The notes under the pieces are model-generated. The model was not told the origin of the DNA, did no database searches, and was given only the letters and a program-made list of their open reading frames with translations. Below are positions 1-7,801 of a stretch of DNA of 64,000 bases, piece by piece; positions within the stretch are counted from its first letter, which is position 1, and the number at the start of each line of letters is the position of its first letter. The stretch is taken from positions 22,045 to 86,044 of the forward strand of contig JALEFY010000001.1 in assembly GCA_022760435.1 (NCBI GenBank), in the 5' to 3' direction. This DNA is from Neomegalonema sp. Lineage in GTDB: Bacteria > Pseudomonadota > Alphaproteobacteria > Rhodobacterales > Rhodobacteraceae. The position numbers were made by a program, and so were the translations under genes.

Positions 1-191
1 ATATCGATTGGGCGCAGCTTGCGGGTATCAGCGCCGTCGGCATCACCGCCGGGGCCAGCGCGCCGGAAGTGCTGGTCGATGAGGTGGTCGCCGCCTTCCG
101 CGCCCGCTTTGATCTTCGTGTGGAGATCGTCGAGACCGCCAAGGAAGATGTGGAATTCAAGGTGCCGCGGGTTCTGCGCGCCGCCTCGTAA
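1..191 (+). CDS. ispH: 4-hydroxy-3-methylbut-2-enyl diphosphate reductase, C-terminal fragment
   Basis: This is the last 62 codons of a gene that begins before the window; the frame starts at base 3 and the stop is TAA at 189-191. The peptide contains [13 protein letters not shown], the conserved C-terminal motif of IspH (LytB), and ends in a [12 protein letters not shown] stretch matching the family's usual ENVxFxLP tail. IspH is the iron-sulfur enzyme of the last step of the MEP isoprenoid pathway, making IPP and DMAPP in the cytoplasm. It converges on trkH with only three bases between the stop codons. The catalytic cysteines lie outside the window, so only the C-terminal motif supports the call. 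Confidence 0.88.
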   Translation, partial: IDWAQLAGISAVGITAGASAPEVLVDEVVAAFRARFDLRVEIVETAKEDVEFKVPRVLRAAS

Positions 192-194
192 GGT

Positions 195-1643
195 TCAGCG
201 GCGCCAGAAGATCGGTGTCAGCAACACCAGCACGCCCATGATCTCCAGGCGGCCGAGCAGCATTGCGCCGCACAGGACCAGTTTGGAGGCATTGCTCAGC
301 GGCTCATAATTGCCGGAAGGGCCAATCACCTCGCCCAAGGCCGGGCCGACGCAGGCCAGGGCCGCCACCGCTCCCGAGAAGGCGGATGTCACATCCATGC
401 CGGTCAGTGCGAGCAGGATGGTGATGATCATCAGTGACAGGGCGAAGACGAAAAAGAAGATCAAGACCGACTGCGCAACGCTTTGGTCAATCCGCCTTCC
501 CGCATAGCGCAGCGCGAAACTGCCATTGGGGTAGCGCAGACGCCGCAATTCCTGCCCAAGCGCACGCATGAGGATCTGATATCGGAAAATCTTGATCGAA
601 CAGCAGGTGGATCCGCCGCAACCGCCGATCAGTCCCGATAGAAAGATGATCGCGATCGACAGAGTGTCCCAAGCGCCGTAATTCGCCGTCGTGAATCCGG
701 TTCCGGTCTGGATCGAGATGAGGTTGAAGGTTGCGAGGCGAAAGGTCTCTTCATCCCAGCGTCCCGCAGCGCTCATCCGTGCGATCACGAGGATCAGGCT
801 CAGAACGATCAACACCGCGAAAAAGGCCCCGATCTGCGGATCGCGGCGAAAGGCGTTCGGGCCGGAATTAACGAATTGCACATAGCGTACAAAGGGCAAG
901 GACGCCGCGACCATGAAGATCATCGCCACATATTGCGATGCGGGCGAGAAGCCGGTGAAGGAACTATCGTAATTGCTAAAACCGCCCGTGGCCATGGTCG
1001 ACATTGCATGGCAGATCGCATCGAAAGCGTTCATGCCGGTGGCACCAAAGCCAATGGCGCAAAGCAGGGTCAGGGCGATATAGATCGAACTGAGTGATGT
1101 CGCGAAATGGGTGACGCGCGGAAACAGTTTCTCCGCCGGGTCGATCGATTCGATCCGGAAGAGCTGCATGCCACCGATGGCCAGTGTCGGCATGAAGATG
1201 ATCGCGAAGACCACGATCCCGATCCCGCCGATCCAATGCAAAAGCATCCGCCAGAGCAGGATCCCCGGTGGCTGCACATTGAGATCGTCGAAAATGGTCG
1301 CACCGGTTGTGGTCATGGCCGACACTGATTCGAAGAAAGCATCGACGAAATTGAGCCCCGGCGCCCCGATCATGAAGGGGAGCGTCGCAAAAAACGGCAG
1401 CGCGACCCAGGCGAGAACCGTGAGCAGGAAGGCTTGCCGGATGCCCAGTTGCGCCGCGCGCGCGCGCATACAGGCCAAGGTTAGCGCGCCGCCGATCAGG
1501 GTGGTCACCACTGCTGACAGGACAAAAGCCTGCCAATCCGGATTGGCCACGGCGTAATCCATGATCCCCGGCAGCAACATTGTCGCGCCGAGAAGGACGG
1601 TCATTAGGCCGATGGAATAGCCGACAGGACGAAGATCATTCAT
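195..1643 (-). CDS. trkH: TrkH family potassium uptake protein
   Basis: A 482-residue polytopic inner-membrane protein, the usual TrkH length. It is the K+-translocating subunit of a Trk system that normally needs the cytoplasmic NAD-binding protein TrkA, which is not in this window. The four pore-loop filter motifs are readable: TTTGATIFDD, ATGGFSNYDS, TGTGFTTANYG and GGCGGSTCCSIK. These are the quasi-fourfold selectivity-filter repeats of the TrkH/KtrB superfamily. Hydrophobic helices fill the rest, starting with the MTVLLGATMLLPGIM segment. The ATG at 1641-1643 opens the frame. The following gene on the same strand is an unrelated GST. Confidence 0.95.
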   Translation of the reverse strand: MNDLRPVGYSIGLMTVLLGATMLLPGIMDYAVANPDWQAFVLSAVVTTLIGGALTLACMRARAAQLGIRQAFLLTVLAWVALPFFATLPFMIGAPGLNFVDAFFESVSAMTTTGATIFDDLNVQPPGILLWRMLLHWIGGIGIVVFAIIFMPTLAIGGMQLFRIESIDPAEKLFPRVTHFATSLSSIYIALTLLCAIGFGATGMNAFDAICHAMSTMATGGFSNYDSSFTGFSPASQYVAMIFMVAASLPFVRYVQFVNSGPNAFRRDPQIGAFFAVLIVLSLILVIARMSAAGRWDEETFRLATFNLISIQTGTGFTTANYGAWDTLSIAIIFLSGLIGGCGGSTCCSIKIFRYQILMRALGQELRRLRYPNGSFALRYAGRRIDQSVAQSVLIFFFVFALSLMIITILLALTGMDVTSAFSGAVAALACVGPALGEVIGPSGNYEPLSNASKLVLCGAMLLGRLEIMGVLVLLTPIFWRR

Positions 1644-1709
1644 GTCGGCACGATCACCGCGGCGCAGGGGAAGTCAAGCCTTTGCGCCGCGATGTTGCCA
1701 AATGCTCGG

Positions 1710-2420
1710 TTAGCGCGCGCGCTGGTTGAACAAGACCGACTGCGCCTGCTTGTCGTCCTTGAGCTGGAGGGACGCGCGGTACTCTTCGCCATGGGCGCGG
1801 CCGCGCTTGACCGCCTCGCGGCTACCGACCCGGTCCAGCCAGGCCTTGAAGTTGGGCATCTTCGCGATGTCTTCCTCGCTCTGGCCCTGGCGCTCCCAAA
1901 GCGAGGCCCATGGCCAGATCGCCATATCGGCGATCGAGTATTCCCCGGCAACGTAGTCCCGCCCCTCGAGCTGCTTGTCGAGAACGCCGTAAAGTCGGTT
2001 GACCTCATTGGCGTAGCGGTTCTTGGCATAGGGGAGGTCTTCGGGTGCGTATTGCAAGAAGTGATGCGCCTGACCGGCCATCGGCCCGACGCCGCCCATC
2101 TGCCACATCAGCCACTGATCGACTTCGGTGCGGGAGCGCTCGTCGCTGGGATAGAATTGCCCGGTCTTGCGCCCGAGATATTGCAGGATCGCGCCGGACT
2201 CGAAAATCGTGATCGGGGCGCCACCCGGGCCATCGGGATCGACAATCGCGGGCATCTTGTTGTTCGGCGCGATCTTCAGAAACTCAGCGTCGAACTGATC
2301 GCCCTTGCCGATATTGATGTAATGAGTGGCGTAGGGCAGCCCGAGTTCCTCGAGCATGATGGAAATTTTCCAGCCATTGGGGGTTGGCCAGTAGTACAGA
2401 TCAATCGGGTTTTGCGTCAT
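1710..2420 (-). CDS. Glutathione S-transferase, nu-class-like (YfcG/YghU type)
   Basis: A 236-residue soluble protein with an N-terminal thioredoxin-like GST domain (about 1-90) and an all-helical C-terminal domain. The start IDLYYWPTPNGWKISIMLEE, the Asn-Lys-Met-Pro cis-proline segment (NNKMPAI) and FESGAILQYL (the glutathione-contacting ES pair) match the YfcG/YghU disulfide-bond oxidoreductase group. The ending is slightly longer than E. coli YfcG (about 215 residues). These proteins bind GSH or GSSG and reduce small disulfides or peroxides. ATG at 2418-2420 is preceded by AGGA. It is one of four GST-fold genes in the window; the substrate cannot be told from sequence. Confidence 0.88.
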   Translation of the reverse strand: MTQNPIDLYYWPTPNGWKISIMLEELGLPYATHYINIGKGDQFDAEFLKIAPNNKMPAIVDPDGPGGAPITIFESGAILQYLGRKTGQFYPSDERSRTEVDQWLMWQMGGVGPMAGQAHHFLQYAPEDLPYAKNRYANEVNRLYGVLDKQLEGRDYVAGEYSIADMAIWPWASLWERQGQSEEDIAKMPNFKAWLDRVGSREAVKRGRAHGEEYRASLQLKDDKQAQSVLFNQRAR

Positions 2421-2520
2421 GGGGCATCCTCTCTGTCGCGTCCTGCTCAGATGAGCAATTGTACGTCGATGTACAAGTGCGCGACAGAGATTATTCGTCA
2501 GTGCCCGCCCGATCGCACGA

Positions 2521-3591
2521 TCAGTTGATCGCGATCTCGACCCGGCGGTTCAGCGCGTCGGCGACACCATCGCGGGTGCTCACGGCCGGGCGCTCCTCAC
2601 CCAGAGCGACAATCTTGATTTTCAGTCCGGCGATGCCCTGGCTTTCAATCTCGGCGCGAACGGCCTGGGCGCGGCGCATCGAGATGATCTTGTTGGCGCG
2701 CCGCGAACCCTTGCGGTCGGCATGGCCATAAAGGGTGAGGGTGTCGGCGCCGCGCTTGCGCAATTCGGCGATCGCATCCTTTATGTTTTCCATGCCCTCT
2801 TCGGTCACGCTGCTGTCGCCGAAATTGAAATAGACCACGAAATCACCCTTGATCGGCTGAGCCGCGGCGGCGACCTCATCGATATCGGCGAGGGCCTGCC
2901 GGTTCGGTTTGGCGGCCGGTTTCTTGCGCTGGACCTTGCCAGCTTCGGCTGCGCGGGCAAAGCTCGACGGGTTGGCATTGGGCGGCGCTGCGATGAAGCG
3001 GCCATTACTGTCGATATGTCCGGCATACTCGTATTGCGGCTTCGGTGTCGCCGCATCGTCAGCGCTCTGCGCCGTGGCTTGCGCCGCTCCGGAAGTATGC
3101 TGGCTCATTGCCGCAATCGCGTTCTTGGCGCGGTCAGCGCATAGCAGCAGATTGGGGCCATCGAGCAGCGCCGAGCGCAGATGGCAATCAAAGGCCACCT
3201 GAGCGGTCGCGGCCTGCTGCGGAAAACGGCGGCGGACATCATGGGCGAACAGGGCTTCCAGCGTCTCGCGCTGCCCTTCGAGCTGGGAGCGCGCATCGGT
3301 TTCAAGACCAGCCGAAGGCAACTTGCTCAGCACCGGCAATTGCCCCTCTCCCGCAAGGATCGAGCGTTCTGCATAGAAATCCGATGCCGCAAAATCTTCG
3401 CGGTCATAGGCGCGCCGTGCATAGTCGAGATATTCTTCTTGCAACGCGGCGGCAAAAGCCTTGCGATCCTGAACCTCTTCCGTGACCGGTGCCTTGGTTG
3501 CACTCTCGGGCGCGTCGAAGAGAAAGCCGCAGCCGCTCGGGCTGAGCAGGGCCAGCGCCAGCAATGTCTTTTTGGTCCAGTTCAGTGCCAT
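2521..3591 (-). CDS. OmpA family protein, probable lipoprotein
   Basis: A 356-residue envelope protein. A short N-terminal hydrophobic stretch (LLALALLSPSGC) ends at Cys21, suggesting lipidation, although the residues before the Cys are not an ideal lipobox. The middle (about 25-240) is helical and Ala/Gln-rich with no recognised domain. The last 110 residues form an OmpA-like peptidoglycan-binding domain: VYFNFGDSSV at its start, then TLYGHADRKGSRRANKIISMRRA containing the Asp and Arg that bind diaminopimelate, and LNRRVEIAI at the end. It is likely an outer-membrane anchor to peptidoglycan. It stands alone between the GST and the Do-protease terminator. The role of the middle region is unknown. 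Confidence 0.88.
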   Translation of the reverse strand: MALNWTKKTLLALALLSPSGCGFLFDAPESATKAPVTEEVQDRKAFAAALQEEYLDYARRAYDREDFAASDFYAERSILAGEGQLPVLSKLPSAGLETDARSQLEGQRETLEALFAHDVRRRFPQQAATAQVAFDCHLRSALLDGPNLLLCADRAKNAIAAMSQHTSGAAQATAQSADDAATPKPQYEYAGHIDSNGRFIAAPPNANPSSFARAAEAGKVQRKKPAAKPNRQALADIDEVAAAAQPIKGDFVVYFNFGDSSVTEEGMENIKDAIAELRKRGADTLTLYGHADRKGSRRANKIISMRRAQAVRAEIESQGIAGLKIKIVALGEERPAVSTRDGVADALNRRVEIAIN

Positions 3592-3702
3592 CTGTTCAGC
3601 CCCCGAGCGCTATGGAACATGAAGGGCGCTCGTTACCCTAAAGCATGTACCATAATTGGTCGAATATCGTGTTTGCGGTCAAGTCCATGCGCGGAGCGTG
3701 CC

Positions 3703-3740
3703 AATTAAAAACCCCGCAAAGCGATCGCTTCGCGGGGTAC
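3703..3740 (-). terminator. Rho-independent terminator of the Do protease gene
   Basis: Arms ACCCCGC (3711-3717) and GCGGGGT (3732-3738) enclose the palindrome AAGCGATCGCTT (3719-3730), giving a long stem with one mismatch. Read on the minus strand, the stem is followed directly by TTTTTAATT, a proper U-tract. It lies about 60 bases downstream of the Do protease stop codon. Confidence 0.9.
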
Positions 3741-3801
3741 AATCGTCGGATAGGATTGCCGAAGGGTTAATGCGCCTGCCCTCGGATTAACCTTTGGTCG
3801 A

Positions 3802-5283
3802 TCAATTCTCGAAATCGACCGCAACAAAGCGCACGGAGCCGCCGCGGTTGAGCATCAGCAGGACCGATTTCTTGCCAGCGCCTTGCTCAAGCTCGATCAG
3901 ATCCTGAACTTCGGCCGGAGCGCGCACGGCCTTCTGACCGACTTCCGCGATCACATCGCCGGGGCGAATGCCCCGTTCCGCCGCCGAGCTCGCACCATCG
4001 ACTTCGGTCACCACGACCCCTTCGAGATCGCTATCGATGCCAAAGCGCTCACGGTTTTCCCGGTTCAGCGGCTCGATCACGAGGCCCAGAGCCTGAATGC
4101 TACCAGAGCCTTGAGCGATCTCCGGTGCATTGCGCTCATCCGCAGCAGCGGTTTGCTCTGCCAGCAAGGCGATTTCGACGGTCAGGTTGCGGGTCTCACC
4201 ATTGCGCAGCACTTCGACCTCGACGGCGCGGCCAACCTCGGTATCGGCGACCAGGCGCGGCAGATCGCGCATCGCCTTCACTTCGCGGCCATCGAAGCTG
4301 AGAATGACATCGCCGCTGCGAATGCCGCCAGCCTTGGCCGGGCCATCATTGTCAACACCGGCCACCAGAGCGCCGCGCGCCCGATCAAGGCCAATGGCTT
4401 CAGCCATACTGTCATCGATCTCCTGAATTTGAACGCCCAGCCAGCCGCGGCGGGTCTGACCAAATTCACGAAGCTGTGCGATCACGTTCTTCGCCAGATT
4501 GGCAGGGACCGAGAAGCCGATACCGATGGAGCCGCCCGAGGGCGAGATGATCGCCGTGTTAACCCCGACGACTTCGCCGTCCATGTTGAACAGCGGACCG
4601 CCCGAATTGCCGCGGTTGATGGCAGCATCGGTCTGGATGAAATTGTCATAGGGACCGGCATTGATGTTTCGGTTGCGCGCCGAGATGATCCCGGCCGAGA
4701 CCGAGCCACCGAGCCCGAACGGGTTGCCGATCGCGACCACCCAGTCACCAACGCGCGCCTTGTCGCTATCGGCGAAGGGTACGTGTGGGAAGGTGCGGTC
4801 CTCCTGAATCTTCAACAGGGCAATATCGGTCTTAGGATCGGTGCCGATCAATTTCGCCGGGAAGGTATCGCCATTGGGGAAATTGACATCGATCTCGTCG
4901 GCGCCTTCGATCACGTGATTGTTGGTGACGACATAGCCTTCGGCGTCAATCACAAAGCCAGAACCCAGGGACTGGACCTTGCGCGGGGAATTGTTCGGCC
5001 CAGCGCCCTCGCGGTCGAAGAAATCCTTGAAGAATTCCTCGAAGGGCGATCCCGGCGGGAACGGGCTGCGCCGGTTCGGGGCGCTGACGGTTTGAGAGGT
5101 CGAGATATTCACCACTGCCGGAGACAGGCGCTCCGCCAGATCGGCAAAGCTGCCGGGAACGCTGCGCGCCTGCGCAGTTGTCGGCGCCAGGCTCAGCGGG
5201 GCGGCGAGGGTTGCGACAGTGGCAGCAGCGATGAGTGCATGCTGGACGCCGGAGCGCCGAAAGCGGGCAAAAAGTGCGGTCAT
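3802..5283 (-). CDS. Do-family (DegP/DegQ/MucD) periplasmic serine endoprotease
   Basis: A 493-residue secreted protease and chaperone for misfolded envelope proteins. A signal peptide of about 39 residues ends near PTTAQA. The trypsin-like domain follows with the catalytic triad His123 (VTNNHVIEG), Asp153 (KTDIALLKI) and Ser227 (RGNSGGPLFN). Two PDZ domains then occupy about residues 275-370 and 395-490, the standard Do architecture. The ATG at 5281-5283 is preferred over a GTG two codons upstream because AGGAGG sits five bases before it and the GTG would overlap that ribosome-binding site. It lies downstream of hflK-hflC on the same strand, a common alphaproteobacterial arrangement that joins membrane and periplasmic protein quality control, but a stem-loop and 240 bases separate them. 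Confidence 0.94.
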   Translation of the reverse strand: MTALFARFRRSGVQHALIAAATVATLAAPLSLAPTTAQARSVPGSFADLAERLSPAVVNISTSQTVSAPNRRSPFPPGSPFEEFFKDFFDREGAGPNNSPRKVQSLGSGFVIDAEGYVVTNNHVIEGADEIDVNFPNGDTFPAKLIGTDPKTDIALLKIQEDRTFPHVPFADSDKARVGDWVVAIGNPFGLGGSVSAGIISARNRNINAGPYDNFIQTDAAINRGNSGGPLFNMDGEVVGVNTAIISPSGGSIGIGFSVPANLAKNVIAQLREFGQTRRGWLGVQIQEIDDSMAEAIGLDRARGALVAGVDNDGPAKAGGIRSGDVILSFDGREVKAMRDLPRLVADTEVGRAVEVEVLRNGETRNLTVEIALLAEQTAAADERNAPEIAQGSGSIQALGLVIEPLNRENRERFGIDSDLEGVVVTEVDGASSAAERGIRPGDVIAEVGQKAVRAPAEVQDLIELEQGAGKKSVLLMLNRGGSVRFVAVDFEN

Positions 5284-5530
5284 AGGCACCTCCTGAGGAT
5301 CGAAGGGTCTGCGCTCGGATGAGCATGTGAAGGGTTGTGATGTGCAGATAGGGCCAAATTTGCGCCAAAAGTGGCGAAATCAGCGCGAAAACTCGGACAG
5401 CCATGCCGTTTCGAAAAAATCAGGTCGCGCCGTTCCGTAGTAACCGGTCACACTGTCGTGATGGGTGTTGGAAACAGGGGCCAGTGAAGCCCGGCCCCTG
5501 CTTGTCTGCATCTGATTGTATTGCCTTGCT
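5284..5530 (-). promoter_or_regulatory. Spacer between hflC and the Do protease with inverted repeat
   Basis: This non-coding stretch carries the strong AGGAGG of the protease gene next to its start. A near-perfect inverted repeat, ATTTGCGCCA / TGGCGAAAT (5358-5380, one bulged base), could be an operator or promoter element. No clear -35/-10 pair could be assigned. The hflC terminator-like hairpin lies at the far end. Confidence 0.4.
5475..5500 (-). terminator. Probable terminator downstream of hflC
   Basis: Perfect 8-bp arms CAGGGGCC (5475-5482) and GGCCCCTG (5493-5500) with a 10-base loop, 30 bases past the hflC stop. On the minus strand it is followed by TTTCC, only a weak U-tract, so termination may be partial and allow read-through into the protease gene. 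Confidence 0.55.
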
Positions 5531-6403
5531 CTACTGAGCAGGCGCTGCGTCTGACTTTAGGTAATCGAAGAACTCGCTGTCCGGCGCCAGAACCATGGTC
5601 GAGTTATTGCCCTTCAGCGCCGTTTCATAGGCCCGCAAGGAACGGTAGAAGGAGAAGAACTCCGGGTCCTTGCCATAAGCCTCGGCGAAGATCCGGTTGC
5701 GCTCGGCATCGGCTTCACCGCGGACGATCTCGGCCTGGCGCCGCGCATCCGCGACCAGCTCGACGACCCTGCGGTCAGCCTCGGCGCGGATGATCTGCGC
5801 CGCTTCCTTACCGCGCGCCACCTGATCCGCGGCTTCCTGCTGACGCTCTGCCGCCATGCGATCGAAAGTCGCTTTAAGGTTTTGCGAGGGCAGGTCGGTC
5901 TGGCGGATCCGCACATCAACAATCTCGACGCCGAGCTCGGAGGCACGGCCGCGCGCGCCTTCCCGGATCTGATGCATCAGTCGGCCACGCTCTTCGGACA
6001 GGATCACGTCCGAGTCCACGCTGCCGAGCACCTTGCGCAGCTCGTCATTGAGAATGTTCTTCAGGTTATCGCGCCCAGCCGCTTCCGTCAGAACGGATTG
6101 CCGGAACCGTCTTGGGTCGAGGATCCGCCAGCGCGCGAAGGCAGAGACCACCAGGCGGCGGTTATCCCGCGGTGTCACTTCCAGCGTGTCGGTTTCCAGC
6201 GGCAGGATCCGGTCGTCGAAATACTCGACCGTATTGATCGGAGCGGGGTATTTGAACTTCAAACCCGGTTCCTGCTCGACCCGCTTCACCCGGCCGAATT
6301 CCAGAACCAGTGCCTGGCGCCGTTCATCAACGATGAAGACGCAAGACAGCGCGCCGACGATCAGGACGGCGGCGATGATGGCAATGATCGGTATCAGTCG
6401 CAT
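5531..6403 (-). CDS. hflC: Protease modulator HflC
   Basis: A 290-residue SPFH/band-7 protein. One N-terminal membrane segment (about residues 3-25) is followed by RRQALVLEFGRVKRVEQEPGL, the opening of the SPFH fold, then a coiled-coil rich in Ala, Arg and Glu (about 170-250) containing the repeated RAEADRR and VRGEADAERN segments. With HflK it forms the large membrane cage around FtsH and restrains its proteolysis of membrane proteins. The ATG at 6401-6403 has AAGGAGG overlapping the hflK stop codon, so the two genes, 12 bases apart, are translated as one unit. Confidence 0.95.
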   Translation of the reverse strand: MRLIPIIAIIAAVLIVGALSCVFIVDERRQALVLEFGRVKRVEQEPGLKFKYPAPINTVEYFDDRILPLETDTLEVTPRDNRRLVVSAFARWRILDPRRFRQSVLTEAAGRDNLKNILNDELRKVLGSVDSDVILSEERGRLMHQIREGARGRASELGVEIVDVRIRQTDLPSQNLKATFDRMAAERQQEAADQVARGKEAAQIIRAEADRRVVELVADARRQAEIVRGEADAERNRIFAEAYGKDPEFFSFYRSLRAYETALKGNNSTMVLAPDSEFFDYLKSDAAPAQ

Positions 6404-6415
6404 CGGTCAGCCTCC

Positions 6416-7576
6416 TTAATTCGCGCGTGCGGAGTTGCGGCGCAACTGGTCGAGCGGCAGATAGGGCACGACGCCCTGCCCGCTCGCGCCGGTGCCGTTC
6501 TGGTCGATGATCACCTTGTCCATGCCGCCCAGAACCTTCTCCATCGTCTCGATATAGAGGCGGCGGCGGGTGACATCCTTGGCGCTTTCATATTCGCTCA
6601 GCACGGAGGTAAAGCGCGCGGCTTCACCCTCGGCTTCGGCGATCACTTGAGAGCGATAGGCCTCGGCTTGCTCGAGCAGCGTGCGCGATTCGCCGCGAGC
6701 GGCGGCAAGCTTCTGGTTGGCATCGCGCTGCGCTTCTTGCTGAAGCTGATCGCGCTCCTGCTCGGCTGCTTGCACGGCGCGGAAATCGTCGAGCACCTCG
6801 GGGGGCGGATCCACCCGGTCGAGGGTCACGCGGCGAATATTCACCCCGGCATTATACTCATCAAGCGTTGCCTGGATGAGATCCTTCACCTGGGCGGCCA
6901 CGGTGGCGCGATCGGTGTTGAGTAGCGGCGCCAGACGCGAGCGTGCCACGACCTCACGGATCGCTGATTCTGCAACCGCGCGGATGGTCTCGTCCTGGTT
7001 GCGCCGATCCGACTCGGCGAGGTTAAACAGGAACTTGTCCAGTTCCTTGATCGTCCAGGCGACCTGGAAGTTGATATCGACGATGTTTTCATCGCCGGTC
7101 AGCATCAGCCCGTCATTATTGGCATTGCTGCGCGCACTGCTTTGCTGCAGGCCGATATTGACGACGTTCTCGCGGGTCACCGCACGCACAACCGCCGTTT
7201 GCACCGGCCAGGGCGCGAAGTTGAGGCCCGGACCCACCGTGTGGGAGTACTCACCAAAGGTCAGGACAACACCTTGCTCCTGATCCTCTACCCTGAATAC
7301 GGATGCGTAGGCCCAGGCGCCAGCAGCGACCAGCGCGATCAGCAGCAAGCCGCCAAAGCCGCCCCCGCGATTGCCATCGCCGAGCACGTTCTTGAGCTGG
7401 TCCTGACCCTTCTTGAAGAAGTCGTCAATGTTGGGGGGCTGGCCACCGCCATTGTTGCCGCCGCCGCCGCCACCCCAAGGGCCGCCCGGGCGTTTGCCGC
7501 CGCCACCTGATCCGCGGCCACCACCGCCCCAAGGTCCCGGCGAATTCGACCCGCCTCCATCATTGCTCCAGGGCAT
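6416..7576 (-). CDS. hflK: FtsH protease activity modulator HflK
   Basis: A 386-residue partner of HflC. The N-terminus is a Gly/Pro/Asn-rich cytoplasmic tail (PWSNDGGGSNSPGPWGGG), then one membrane segment (GLLLIALVAAGAWAYASV, about residues 75-95), an SPFH domain beginning VEDQEQGVVLTFGEY, and a helical region with Gln/Ala/Glu-rich coiled coil. The reading frame is open eight codons further upstream to a TTG, but the ATG at 7574-7576 is preferred: GAGAGGAG precedes it at correct spacing and HflK proteins typically begin MPWSN. It is the first gene of the hflK-hflC operon. Confidence 0.95.
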   Translation of the reverse strand: MPWSNDGGGSNSPGPWGGGGRGSGGGGKRPGGPWGGGGGGNNGGGQPPNIDDFFKKGQDQLKNVLGDGNRGGGFGGLLLIALVAAGAWAYASVFRVEDQEQGVVLTFGEYSHTVGPGLNFAPWPVQTAVVRAVTRENVVNIGLQQSSARSNANNDGLMLTGDENIVDINFQVAWTIKELDKFLFNLAESDRRNQDETIRAVAESAIREVVARSRLAPLLNTDRATVAAQVKDLIQATLDEYNAGVNIRRVTLDRVDPPPEVLDDFRAVQAAEQERDQLQQEAQRDANQKLAAARGESRTLLEQAEAYRSQVIAEAEGEAARFTSVLSEYESAKDVTRRRLYIETMEKVLGGMDKVIIDQNGTGASGQGVVPYLPLDQLRRNSARAN

Positions 7577-7750
7577 ATGACTCCTCTCTGTCGATCCCAA
7601 ACATGAAAAAGCGCCGCTCAGCTATAGGGCGAGCGGGCACCGAAGCGCAATGCACCTGCGCGGCACGGTTGATATGCAACATGGTGGGTTTTGCCGCGCG
7701 ATCAACGGCTGACAGGTGCGCTTTACGGCGCTTAAACAGCGCAGTTCACC

Positions 7751-7789
7751 ACGAAAAAAGAAAAAGCCCCGATCTTTCGACCGGGGCTT
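7751..7789 (-). terminator. Rho-independent terminator of the TadG-like gene
   Basis: Perfect 8-bp stem AAGCCCCG (7764-7771) / CGGGGCTT (7782-7789) with a 10-base loop. On the minus strand the stem runs into TTTTTCTTTTTTCG. It lies 12 bases beyond the stop of the vWA gene. Confidence 0.92.
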
Positions 7790-7801
7790 GATGCAGATCG
7801 C

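Noticed and set aside
3883..5322. 479-codon plus-strand frame opposite the Do protease
   Set aside because: The minus strand has the full catalytic triad and PDZ domains; the plus frame has no family features.
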